Part shown: positions 46,101 to 55,832 of the stretch, one piece after another
Layout of the letters: every line of letters starts with the position of its first letter
Numbering within the stretch: the stretch's first letter is position 1
Assembly (NCBI GenBank): GCA_014885115.2
Contig: WKLE02000702.1
Coordinates: 101,187-165,186, forward strand
DNA length: 64,000 nucleotides
Reading direction: 5' to 3'
DNA from: Asterionellopsis glacialis
Taxonomy: Eukaryota; Bacillariophyta; Plagiogrammaphyceae; Rhaphoneidales; Asterionellopsidaceae
The notes under the pieces: model-generated
Databases searched by the model: none
Told to the model about the DNA's origin: nothing
What the model saw: only the letters and a program-made list of their open reading frames with translations
Program-made: the position numbers and the translations under genes

Positions 46101-49100
46101 CCAGCTGATCCATTGTATAAAGATTAGACCTATGGTAAGTCTTCTTGAGTATATTAAACCATCTATCACAAGCATTCTTTGTGTACCTAACAAAGTAAAA
46201 AATAAAGTTTACTTCATAAAATACTTCCTTTCTACTAAGTACACTGCCAGATGTAAGACCATATTATTCTTGTTCTGTCTACTTCAGTTTATGATGATGA
46301 TGTTTACTTCTTTTTTTGGGTCAGATGGTGGATTACCAATATCAAAAATGCCTTGGATGACAGTCAATTTTTCCAGTAGAAGCAAAGCAACATTGTTACC
46401 CCCCTTTTTGCCTTGGCCTTCTTCAATATAAATGTGAGCTGTAAATGACCCCCCCTTCAATAGAACAGTCAACAATACCAAAAACATTTACCTTGAGAGG
46501 AGAAAAGTAGTATTTATCCCCTGATTGGCTCTCACCAAAGAAGAAAGGAAGCTCCATATTCTGACTCTAGTCAGCAATCAAGGTTAGTGACCTATCTTTG
46601 GTATTTTTTGTTACATCCAAAATTGCTTCCTTGATTTTTTTTGCCAGCTTCCTTTGGGCTGCAGCTTGGTGAATGTGGAGTGAAGCAGCCTCTATGGCAT
46701 CACTCCCTTCTTTGACCATTGGGTCTTCTTCTAGCTTAAGTGATTGTATGGGCTTGGTGATGATGTCAATGTCTGTAACTGAATTTGGAGGAGGTACTGT
46801 AGGAGGAGTTGCAGAAAAAATTGTTGTAGAATTAAAATAGTTACCAGAACCTTTTACTGCATTATTATTTCTTAAACTGCTATTTACATTAACTGTTGTG
46901 TGCCTAAATTTATGTTGCAATGTATGGCACTCTGATGGTGTCTTCTGATGGTGTCTGCAACCTTAAATTTGGATATTCCCTCTTCCAAAATCTTTGGAAG
47001 GTTCTCCAGCAACAGATTGGTTTGTAAATTTCATCTGCTCTAATCTTTTTGGTTGTTTTGATAGTCCCTCTGTTTGTATTCACTGTCCAACCATGTTTAT
47101 CACAGAAATGGTTGTACAGTCCTCTTCTGGACCAAGAGGAAGGTAGTTCCAAGATGTCCACTTCATAGTCCCTCAATCTAGTGTCAACCTTTTCTCTCAC
47201 AAATATTGTTGAAGTTGGCTGAGCCAATTCTTTCGACCCTTAAAAAAAATACAAAAATATCATCCCTAACATCTCCATTAAAATGTTTTGAATGACCTCC
47301 TGGTTTGTTTTTGTTGCCATGGCTGTGTAGAAGATTGTTGTTTGTGGCATCTGTGCATGTCTACTACTACCCAATCCCAAAATTTAAAATTGCAGCTATT
47401 AGATAAGGACTCCAAGGCCATCATCTCCTCCTGGTTCAATTCAAACTCCTCCTCCTCCTGATGGTCTGTGTCTGCTTTAACAAAAAGGAGATAAAAAAGG
47501 AGAAGGAAATGCTTCCTTGACACCAATGGAGAATTATTGGCAGGGGTTTCTTCTTCTTAGTCCTCACTCCATGTGCTTGGTGTACTTCAGCCACTCAATA
47601 ATCACCTGCTGCTTGGCCTCTTTGGTCAACTCAAAGAAGAATTTCATGTATTGAGCAATGACTTTGATACAGATAGGGTTGTCCTTCAAAATATGAAGGC
47701 AGGAACATGGCAATACTCTCTTCTTCCTGTTGAGACTCTGTCAACACAAAAACTTTTGTGAGACAGTGCCTCAAGATAGTCCTCACACACTTCTCACCAC
47801 TCTTCAGGCACTCTAATTGTCTTTTCATGAAATAGGCATTAGGGATGTCTTGCCTTGGGAGGTGGTGCTTGTTTGGAGGGCGGTTGGGGTGCTGTACAAG
47901 GTGGTGTTGCCACTGTCATCATTGACTACTTTTTTTGCATTACAAAAATTTGCAGTTGAAAAACAAAAAGAACAATAAACAGAGGCACTTTTCATTGTTG
48001 ACAAATTGAATGAGCATACCAGTGTGCAGGTGTGCACTGGTATGTTTCCATATGATGACATTGCTAACAAAATTTCATATCATAATATCTTGCAGTCTAC
48101 AAGGAGTTACAGTACATACAGAATATCCAGAAAAAAGTTCTTGAAGCAAAGAACACAAATCCAGCACAAACTCAAGTCTCAAATTTTGACTGTTTTTGGG
48201 TAAAAGAACCCAGAAAGGTAACATTTTAATAGTGCCAGTCTTATACATGGTATGATTGTGAGTCAAAGTGGGGATCCCAGATGGATGGTGCTGCTTTTAC
48301 ATAATATGGTAGTTGACTGTAGACTCCTGAATCCTGGGTTTCTTTTGATTAGAGTAAGAGTTCTGGTGGCTGAGACAGATATTGGGACAACAGTGCTAGG
48401 AATGGTGAGATGTACTGGTGGAGAAGATGTTTGTATATATTGTTGGTTCTAGGTAAGTCCTCCAGTAGAGAATGTTCATGTGAGTTCAGTCTGGTACTAA
48501 GTGATAGTGGTGGTTGATGTGCAGGTGTAGAGAGGCTGGTAGCTTGTGTTGCTATTATAAATGTAATCCTATTTTTGATTATAATTCTGTACAGGCTTTC
48601 CAACAAATTATCATTAACAAGATAGTGTGTTAAGAGTTTCTGCCAGTCTTTCCATCATGATTTGATTAGTCAAGCTTGAAGTGGCCATGTCAATCTTAAT
48701 TTACAGGATTATTATGAGTGGTGTTCTTGATTGTAGTAGTACCACTTCTTCTTGGAAAGAATTTTATTGCCTTGACTGGCTGCTGTTTATAACAACCACA
48801 AGAACTTATATATAGACTCTGGTCTACTATCAGATACTCAATATTAACTCTTGTCTTGTTTGGTGGAATCCATTGTTGGTGAGTGACAAAGACTAGACCT
48901 CTGTCAATTAATGATAGAAATTGCCATACTGCACTGGATATAGGATGGTATTGTTAAAAATCAGGTTTTTCCTTTGAAAATAAAAAACAAAACAGAAAAC
49001 AAGGATAGGGCAAAATATGCCAGGAGGAATGGATTCAAGCACAGCAGTTGGGCAAAGTCTTTGTAGAAGGAGGGCTGCCTCCAAATACACCAAAGGAGTA

Positions 49101-50330
49101 GAAGTGGTATCATGATCCCAACAAAAAAAATGATTGTAAAGAAACAAAGTCAAATCCTTAAAAGACTGTATAAGAAACAGAAATTAATGGTAAGTATAGA
49201 ACATATATACCAAAAGATCAAGTACAAGTATTCACAGTAAAAGATAAAATAGTAATTTCTACTAGGAATTTACTGTTGTTTATATTTTACATATACACCC
49301 CTACAAGAGCACAGATCTACGACTTCTTATGGGAATGGAACAGTAACAGCTCTTTCAAACAATAGTGGATCATTTTATTGCAATAGAAACTAAAACAATG
49401 GACTACCTTGGTTATTAGTATGGCTACCAAAGGCTGGTACAAATCAAGGAAAACATCAAACACTTTGATACAAGCCTACAGATAACTTGCTTGTTCTTGT
49501 CACCTAACACCTACAGCTCAACCAACCTTAGTCACAAGAACAACACCAAAAAATATAATGGTATCTCCAAAACCTGCATCAAAGTTGTACATGCCAAAAA
49601 ATACTTGCTCATGATATGTTGTTATTGACACAAAGCCTTGGAAAGGATAAAGTCTTTATAGATATCACAGTTCAACATATAAAAATTTACTATACCTACT
49701 AATCTTCTTTAATGACAAGTCTTTTAGTTACAAACCTGCTGCTGCAGGATTTGGACAAGTACAAGAAAGATAGGATAAGGTACATTTAAAGGGAGGGAAA
49801 GGAGTAACTTAACACAAGAAATTAATGAAGGGGATAATGAGAAAGCTTAGGAGAGTGATAGACTAGATTTAGAAATAGATTGACTAAGAACAATGACACA
49901 GCAAAACAATTCAAATTTGAATGGACCACCAGTGGGACCTATAATTATGCCAGTGAACAAAGATGCCCTAAAGTGATAAAGGATTATTTGGATTCACCTA
50001 ATACTAGGTTTTTATTTGTGGGTGGTAAGAAAGACAAGAAGAGGATGAATCTACAGGTGAAAATAAAAATTCACAATCCCTAACTTTAATCCAAGAAACA
50101 TATTTCTTTGGATTTGGAGGATGAGTCTTGCAAATCTTGCAAAACAAGATGAAAAAAGGAAGAGAGGCCGAAGATCAAAGATATTTACTAGCACTACCAG
50201 TACAAACAAGAATGCTCTCTCCCAGAGGAGAGTCAATAGTCTTACTGGATGTGCCATACTAGGACCTACAGCTGTTCTACACAACATCAGGTACAGATAG
50301 TTTTTCAAAGCTTTGTGTATGGGAGTAACA
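40141..50330. repeat. 10-kb CpG-depleted, AT-rich block of decayed repeats
   Basis: Counting by eye I find only about 11 CG dinucleotides in about 10.2 kb, and none between about 42427 and 45572, while TG and CA are common. The block contains no intact gene. Besides the transposase remnant at 45.7-48.0 kb, coding-like fragments occur on the minus strand at about 41470-41620 and the plus strand at about 49880-50290, all with stops and shifts. There is a TA microsatellite at about 41777-41793 and a run of 12 G at 43764-43775. The pattern fits old transposable elements that were CpG-methylated and decayed by deamination. Confidence 0.75.
45690..47980 (-). pseudogene. decayed transposase-like gene, second family
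   Basis: Coding-like segments in shifting frames on the minus strand. 47227-46910 holds SSWSRRGLYNHFCDKHGW and FWKREYPNLRLQTPSED; 46920-46567 holds HKFRHTT, a helical AAAQRKLAKKIKEAI and DRSLTLIAD; 46487-46284 holds EEGQGKKGGNN and NPPSDPKKEVNI; then QNKNNMVLHLAVYLVERKYF, then TKNACDRWFNILKKTYHRSN and MDQLVNFMRTSK; 46058-45795 continues, and YRPLIPQEYRDIICPHP lies near 45770-45710. The order with an Asn-x-stop-x-x-Q-N-K-N block and a following TKNACDRWFN block resembles transposase-like (DNC-x-x-QNKN / GHTK) proteins known from many eukaryotes. Stops and frameshifts show it is inactive; upstream remnants extend to about 47980. Confidence 0.62.
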
Positions 50331-50597
50331 GGCTGTGTCATGATCTTTCCGAAAATCTGAAATTCTGAAAAAATGTAGGCTCTAACGCAGGCCTTTTTTC
50401 TTTTTGGGGGTGATCAGAACCCGGCTGTACACACCTCCTGTATCATGATCAAAACCAAAAACCTGAAATTCTGAAAACCTGTAACGAATGGTTTGCGCCA
50501 AAAAAAAGCTTCTGGCATTGTTGTTTTGGTCCGTTCCTCTTTTCTGTACTCAACAACAAACCATAACACCCTGTAGCCATTGCAAGATATTGATTGA

Positions 50598-51074
50598 TTG
50601 TTCAGTTTCTCCATTTTTGACTGCTTTCAGTCTAGAATCTATATGAACAACCATCACCAGCTGTCGTCGTCATGGGTGCTCTCCTCATCTGACGACAGTT
50701 CTTTGAACAGAAGAACTGCCATTCAAACAACGGACACCGGAAACGAGGTTGAAGAATTCATGTTCACCCAGAACAATGAGGATGACAACATCTGGGAAAA
50801 TGACAACCTGCGAGCGAATGCCATGCTTGTTTGTGGTGTTTTTGGTTGTCAAGTGATTCTGTTTTTTGATTGTACAGGTCATCAATCGTGCGGGTCGGTT
50901 GTCGATTGTAGTTCTCAACAACTCGACAAACAAATATTGAATGTTATGGGTCGTCGATCGTGCAGGTCGGTTGTCGATTGTAGTTCTCGACAACTCGACA
51001 ATCAAATTGATGAGTGCAATGTGAGTTTGGTGCGTTGCAAAATTTTTGACCAGTCTTGTGAAGGTACGGCATGA
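50598..51074 (+). other. open frame inside the inverted-repeat element, doubtful coding
   Basis: A 158-codon frame without recognisable domain. Its second half is made of two copies of a 72-bp repeat (units built on GGTCGGTTGTCGATTGTAG), so the cysteine-rich peptide may only reflect repeat structure. An overlapping minus-strand frame of 191 codons exists too. I would not call either a gene without expression evidence. Confidence 0.2.
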
Positions 51075-51098
51075 GTTTGGTGCATTGCAAAATTTTTG
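50880..51098. repeat. two pairs of direct repeats inside the element
   Basis: A unit around CGTGC(G/A)GGTCGGTTG and GATTGTAGTTCTC occurs at about 50881-50936 and 50953-51008 (period 72). A second pair, TGAGTTTGGTGC(G/A)TTGCAAAA, occurs at about 51021-51048 and 51071-51098. Confidence 0.75.
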
Positions 51099-51197
51099 TG
51101 CTTGTGTTTGCCGTTGAACCAACATATGATGCGTGTTGGAGGGAATGTTCTGCAGCACGACAAATAGAGCAATTTGATTGGGTAACCAAGGAAAAAT

Positions 51198-51293
51198 CTC
51201 CTTACAGGTTATCAGATACCACTTTTTTTCATGGCCAGAGGGAGGGGTCGGTTTGGCCATGAAAAAAAGTCGTATCTGATAACCTGTAAGGAG
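51198..51293. repeat. long hairpin: 40-nt inverted repeat, 16-nt loop
   Basis: The left arm is 51198-51237 (starting CTCCTTACAGGTTATCAGAT) and the right arm 51254-51293. The arms are reverse complements at 39 of 40 positions; the mismatch is C at 51220 opposite C at 51271. The loop is the G-rich 51238-51253. It sits near the right end of the inverted-repeat element. Confidence 0.9.
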
Positions 51294-51591
51294 TTTAATC
51301 GTGGCCAGAGGCTAAAAAAGGCCTGTTGGGGGTATCACCCTTTATTCCATCCCGTTATATGCAGACTTTTCAGCTTTTCAGATTTTTTTTTGACCATGAC
51401 ACAGCCCATAAACTGATAACTTCTTGTTGAAAACATTTCTGATTTCTGGCATTGATAGGTGTTGTCGACAGATATTCGGTATCAATCGTCTTCCTCTCTA
51501 GGGCCCCTTTTTTTATTTGCACAGTAGAACGAAACAATAGTAGTCACAGCCGTCGTGAGGTCAAGCAAGCTTTACAAGATAGCAATTAAGT

Positions 51592-52303
51592 ATGCCGCGT
51601 TTAGGGACCGGTAGTGAACCCAGTGGCGGTAGTGGAGGTGGTGGCGGTAATAACGGTGGACCTGTCGGAAGTCCTCAACGTCGCCCTGCTGCAAGTGCCT
51701 ACCCAAGTGGAGCGATGAGAGGTGGTTTCTTATCAAATTTGATCTTCCTCCTAGGTATCACATTTATACTACGTAATATGATTTTCAATGTAAGTACTGT
51801 TGTATTCTGTTGCATGATTTGCTTGACTTGACTTTATTTTTCTGTCCTTAGAGTCTTTGGAAACGTATATGGTAATTTAGTGACCAAACCTGGCTTAATC
51901 TAACAAACTTTTATTTTTTTTATAAATTCCGCATTGAACATTTCCAAAGGATTACCGAACAGAAGAAATAGAAAAATTGGAAGCTAGTGGCAAAACAAGA
52001 GAAGAGATCGAAAAGTATGTAAAGAGCACATCAACAGAAAGGCGGAAACAAGAAAACGAGCAATTTAAAAAACAAGCCTTGCTATTTGAAGAAGTGGATG
52101 CACTCAAAGAACAGGTTGCAGAAATTCGTAAGATTTTAAATCTCCCTGATACCAGCAATAATGGAACAGATTCGAAAGGCAGTGATAACAAAGAAGGCGA
52201 CGGTTCTACGGATAAGAAAAGACTTCGTTCAAGAGATGGTTCCTCGCCGCTGGAGAAAAAGGATACAAAAACAACAACAAAAGAAGTCGAGGAATCGGAA
52301 TAA
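51592..52303 (+). CDS. small membrane-anchored coiled-coil protein, three exons
   Basis: Exon 1 51592-51789, exon 2 51854-51871 (18 nt), exon 3 51950-52303; introns of 64 and 78 bp, all phase 0; 189 residues. Residues 1-43 are Gly/Ser/Pro-rich, 44-64 form one transmembrane helix (FLSNLIFLLGITFILRNMIF), and the rest is a charged helix with heptad character (EEVDALKEQVAEIRKIL) and a Lys/Ser tail. The microexon encodes SLETYM and links the membrane helix to DYRTEEIEKLEASG. If the first AG at 51851 were used instead, the frame would not continue. I do not recognise a family; a role at a membrane is inferred only from the topology. Confidence 0.7.
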
Positions 52304-53137
52304 AATCATACAAAAACTAACCGTCAGTTGTATCAGAATAGATGTCATGATTACGGATATTATTGGCTATGAACACCACTGTTTTGCTGCATGCAAAATA
52401 GGCACAATTTTTTTTACTACATGCCAACAAAATTGGTAGTTTAGAGATGCAGTCCTTACCGATCCAGTAGTTTCCATTCGATTTGTCCCTTCACTATTCG
52501 AAATATTGTTTGAATTTGTAAATTGTAGACGACCGTTAAGCTGAATCAAATTGAATGTCAATATATCTCAAGGGATCAGAAGGTTTTTTCACAACACTAG
52601 ATTGGTTGTCCTACGACCTTGAACTCATAGTTGTACGTTCAAAGCAGACGAGAACAACCTCACATCATGTCCAAAGATTTTCTTTTTATGATGATTATCG
52701 GTCCCCCACTTTTTAGAAATCCCTTTTGCTTACCTGATAAAATCCTGGATCCTGGGGGGCTCCTGGATACGGTAGGTACGATACCAATACTGCACCTTAG
52801 GTCATACAGGTACGAATTGTTAACAAGTAGACTACATGTATGGTATTCTACTTGCCTTTCTTCCCGTACCACGTACAGGCACCGGTACCAGCAGGTACCC
52901 AGGTACTAGAATTACCATGTATTAATAAATACTGGTATCTTGTATGTCATAAATAATAAATGGCTTCTTTCCGAAAGCGAACCTTTTTGAACATCTTCTC
53001 GGGAGTGGATTTTCTGAAATTTTCAAAAGCCGTGACAGATAGATCCCTGAAGGTTCGTTTCCCACCAACCACTGACACGGTTGCCTTCAATTCTTCATCA
53101 TACAAAATACAAAGTAACTTCTATTTTTAACGTCACC
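52304..53137. other. intergenic with GTACC words
   Basis: 3' region of the coiled-coil gene, then palindrome-rich sequence at about 52768-52910 (including CGTACCACGTACAGG and CACCGGTACCAGCAGGTACC), then the upstream region of the nuclease gene. No gene supported. Confidence 0.45.
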
Positions 53138-53839
53138 ATGGGATGCAATTGGTCTACTATCCAAGAGACAGTCACTGACTTTGTCGAGGATTCTCTTAAA
53201 GAAGGGCAGCAACAACAAGATACTGCAGCTGGCGAAAGCGGTGTGACTCCTGTCTATGATTCATTGCCACCAGGTGCCGAGACCCATAAAGTTAGAAATG
53301 TCTATGATGGTGACACCTTGACACTTGTAGATGAACGCCGTGTGCGTTTCTTAGGGATCGATACACCTGAAATTAAAGAAAATCAACCATTTGCACAAGA
53401 AGCTAAAAAATATACGTCTGATAAATGTAACAAGAAGCAAATATACCTTACCTACGAACCCAATGGTGACAAGGAGGATCATTATGGACGATTACTTGCA
53501 TTTATTTGGGTTCCTGCAGATAATGGACAAAAGGGATATATTTGTGTCAATGAAGGAATCGTAGCTGAAGGATTAGCTCGTGTATATTTACCACGAAAAG
53601 ATTCAAAATTACATAACTTGGACAAAATGCTCGCATTACAAAATGATGCACGTATTGCTCAACGTGGATTATGGAGTACCTTTACTGATTATGATGTAGT
53701 TGCAACAGCAAATGGCTCTGCCTTCCATAAGCGCAGTTGTGAACATTTATCCAATGTTAGGAATTTTCATGCAATGAAAGCAAGTGAAGCCATTAGTAAA
53801 GGATTGCACCCCTGTAGGACATGTCTTGCAGATGCTTAA
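53138..53839 (+). CDS. staphylococcal-nuclease-like (SNase) nuclease
   Basis: 233 residues from the ATG at 53138, which has a good context (CACCATGG) and begins Met-Gly-Cys, a possible N-myristoylation and palmitoylation site; no ATG lies in frame upstream. The SNase (OB-fold) domain is about 48-190: VYDGDTLTL, RVRFLGIDTPE (catalytic Arg and Glu), YGRLLAF (second catalytic Arg), and ARIAQRGLWSTF. The tail, residues 190-233, has FHKRSCEHL...HPCRTCLA, a small His/Cys module often found after bacterial and eukaryotic SNase domains. Members are calcium-dependent phosphodiesterases acting on DNA and RNA. Plant CAN nucleases share the Met-Gly start and are plasma-membrane anchored; anchoring here is inferred. 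Confidence 0.9.
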   Translation: MGCNWSTIQETVTDFVEDSLKEGQQQQDTAAGESGVTPVYDSLPPGAETHKVRNVYDGDTLTLVDERRVRFLGIDTPEIKENQPFAQEAKKYTSDKCNKKQIYLTYEPNGDKEDHYGRLLAFIWVPADNGQKGYICVNEGIVAEGLARVYLPRKDSKLHNLDKMLALQNDARIAQRGLWSTFTDYDVVATANGSAFHKRSCEHLSNVRNFHAMKASEAISKGLHPCRTCLADA

Positions 53840-54486
53840 GGAATTGTTGCATCAACTTTTCAAAGCAATCGACAGGGAGCCGTCCTGAATTGAATTTTAA
53901 GGCGTAATTATTGGGAAAAACGGACAATAAGTTTTAACTATAGCGATGTTGCCAATGGACTCTACTCTAGCCACAAACAACTCCAAAAAAAGTACAACAT
54001 TTTTTGAAAAAGGGAGTATTTTATTTTCCAGCATGCTAATTTCTCTCGAGGATTCCATGAAAAGAGATCTGCGATACTGTATTTTCAATTTTGCGCATAT
54101 CAATATTGTGTTGTCTTTTTCCACATTTAGAGACTACACCTTCCTATTGAAAAACCGATTTGCTTCTGTTCTTGAATGAGTAGTCCTAGACTAACTACAC
54201 GTAAAAACTTCCTTTAAGAGGGCTTTCCTAGTTGGTTTTTTCGCGCATATGCGCCAAAAAAACCATGTACCTGGTAACGACCCTTAGTAAGTGCGACCTA
54301 CGGTAAAGAAGCACGTCTGACGGGTGACAAGACAGGACTAAGCAGCAACACAGAGAGCAAGGGCAACATAGTCTCAAACGACTACTTCGTCTAGGACCTA
54401 GTCTATGAGTTGAAGTTTGAAAGACAACGATCCATCTAGGACTATCATACACACGTATCCTTCGACTTTCAATTGTTAAATCCATT
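53840..54486. other. intergenic
   Basis: 3' region of the nuclease gene, AT-rich sequence, a GTACCTGGTA copy at about 54266-54275, and CTAGGACCTAGTC words near 54390. No supported gene. Confidence 0.4.
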
Positions 54487-55698
54487 ATGTCACCAGCATC
54501 AGCATTCTTGGCAAAGCTCATAAAGAGCGTTGAAACTGATGTAGAATCAGGCAAACCATTTAAGCTTTCTTTATGGCGACTTCAATACCCTAAATTTCTA
54601 TCGTGTATGGAAGCATTTGCTACAGCACCAGAATGGAGTGACAATGATGATAAAAATAAAGCCCTGAACGATGTTCACGACTTATTTGTCAATCTGAACC
54701 AAGCCATGTGGGAACAAGAATCACAGGTATGGCCAACCTTGAAGAATTCGGAACCCGAACCCAATACTATTGCAGTTGTGTTTGGTGGAAAGTATGCATC
54801 ACCTGCACTTTCCATTGCTGAAACGTTAGTTGCTATTCTTGCCAAACAGTCATCCCAAGTTTATACAGTATCACGTTCTGTTGTTGTTGGCACCCCCTCA
54901 AATGTAATTCATATTCAGAAAACCAAGCTTGATGAAGATTCACAAGGTTTGGATGAATTTGTATCTGTACTTGAACAAGCTTTGAAGGCACGCGGAAATA
55001 GCAGTAGTAAAATATCCATGTACTTTACTCTTGGTCAGCATAAGGGTGATAATCCATTCATTCGAAATATTGTTGCTGCTACTAACTTTGCCATGGCACT
55101 GAGGAAAGTATCACCTGAATTGCTCAAAGGAGGATTGTCCTCGTTTGGAGTTGTCTTGACAGGCACAGACGCAACACTCCCTAGTACTCATCCAGACTCA
55201 AAAGTAACAATCGGGGAGGACATTATTACAGTCCCAACGTACAAAATATCAAAATATAATTTTGTATATGCCATGTCCAAATTGTGTCAATTTTACATAT
55301 TAGCAGACGCTTTGGTGGACACTTTAAAAGGTGATTTGAAGGAGGAGCTTTCAGTAGAACTGAAGGATACGATTCAAAAAATGAAAAAACATGTAATAGC
55401 TGCTGGTGAGGATGGAATGTATCATGAAGAAGATGAAAACGGAATCTCTATGGAAGAATTGGATAACATTTCCAAACGATCCAATGAGATTTTGCAGAAG
55501 CTTCAGGGGCACCTCAAGGTGGCATCTAATATTTCGATTTGTTATACACCACTTCATGCCAAGCCATGGACCGATATGTCTTTTATCAAATGCAAAAAAG
55601 ATTCAGACGGCTCCCCCAAAGCATACATCCTGCAGCAAATTGTATGGAGATTGAAAAATGCGATTTCGAATGAACAAGCTGCTCATGCTCACTTTTAG
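54487..55698 (+). CDS. unrecognised protein with Rossmann-like features
   Basis: 403 residues in one exon. Residues 1-90 are helical. The region from about 97 has alternating strands and helices: AVVFGGKYASPALSIAETLV, VIHIQKTKLDED, GVVLTGTDATLP, and KYNFVYAMSKLCQFYILAD. The YAMSK segment matches the Tyr-x3-Lys spacing of short-chain dehydrogenases, but the glycine-rich nucleotide loop is not canonical (FGGKYASP). A Glu/Asp-rich helical segment (about 290-345) interrupts before the C-terminal part. I infer a diverged Rossmann-fold protein of unknown function. It converges with the PP2C gene (134 bp between stops). Confidence 0.7.
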   Translation: MSPASAFLAKLIKSVETDVESGKPFKLSLWRLQYPKFLSCMEAFATAPEWSDNDDKNKALNDVHDLFVNLNQAMWEQESQVWPTLKNSEPEPNTIAVVFGGKYASPALSIAETLVAILAKQSSQVYTVSRSVVVGTPSNVIHIQKTKLDEDSQGLDEFVSVLEQALKARGNSSSKISMYFTLGQHKGDNPFIRNIVAATNFAMALRKVSPELLKGGLSSFGVVLTGTDATLPSTHPDSKVTIGEDIITVPTYKISKYNFVYAMSKLCQFYILADALVDTLKGDLKEELSVELKDTIQKMKKHVIAAGEDGMYHEEDENGISMEELDNISKRSNEILQKLQGHLKVASNISICYTPLHAKPWTDMSFIKCKKDSDGSPKAYILQQIVWRLKNAISNEQAAHAHF

Positions 55699-55832
55699 TG
55701 TTCATTCACTTTTTGAAAAAGTGCATGGACAAAGGGAAGTCTTCGGTCAAAATTCAATCTCTAGACATTCGTCAAGGATGACATTCGGGAAACTTTTTCA
55801 GTTATACTGCCTGCCGGTAGATATGGGGTTCT

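Larger units (their letters stand above)
50331..51406. mobile_element. 1.08-kb element with Mutator-like terminal inverted repeats
   Basis: The left end GGCTGTGTCATGATC at 50331 and the right end, read on the minus strand from 51406, GGCTGTGTCATGGTC share 14 of 15 bases. Similarity continues through ATCTGAAA...CTGAAAA for about 40 bp. A third, related terminus (TCATGATCAAAACC...CTGAAATTCTGAAAA) lies inside at about 50444-50478, suggesting nesting or duplication of the end. The interior has direct repeats and a long hairpin. No flanking target-site duplication is evident. The element abuts the CpG-depleted block exactly and itself has normal CpG, so it is probably younger. Confidence 0.6.
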
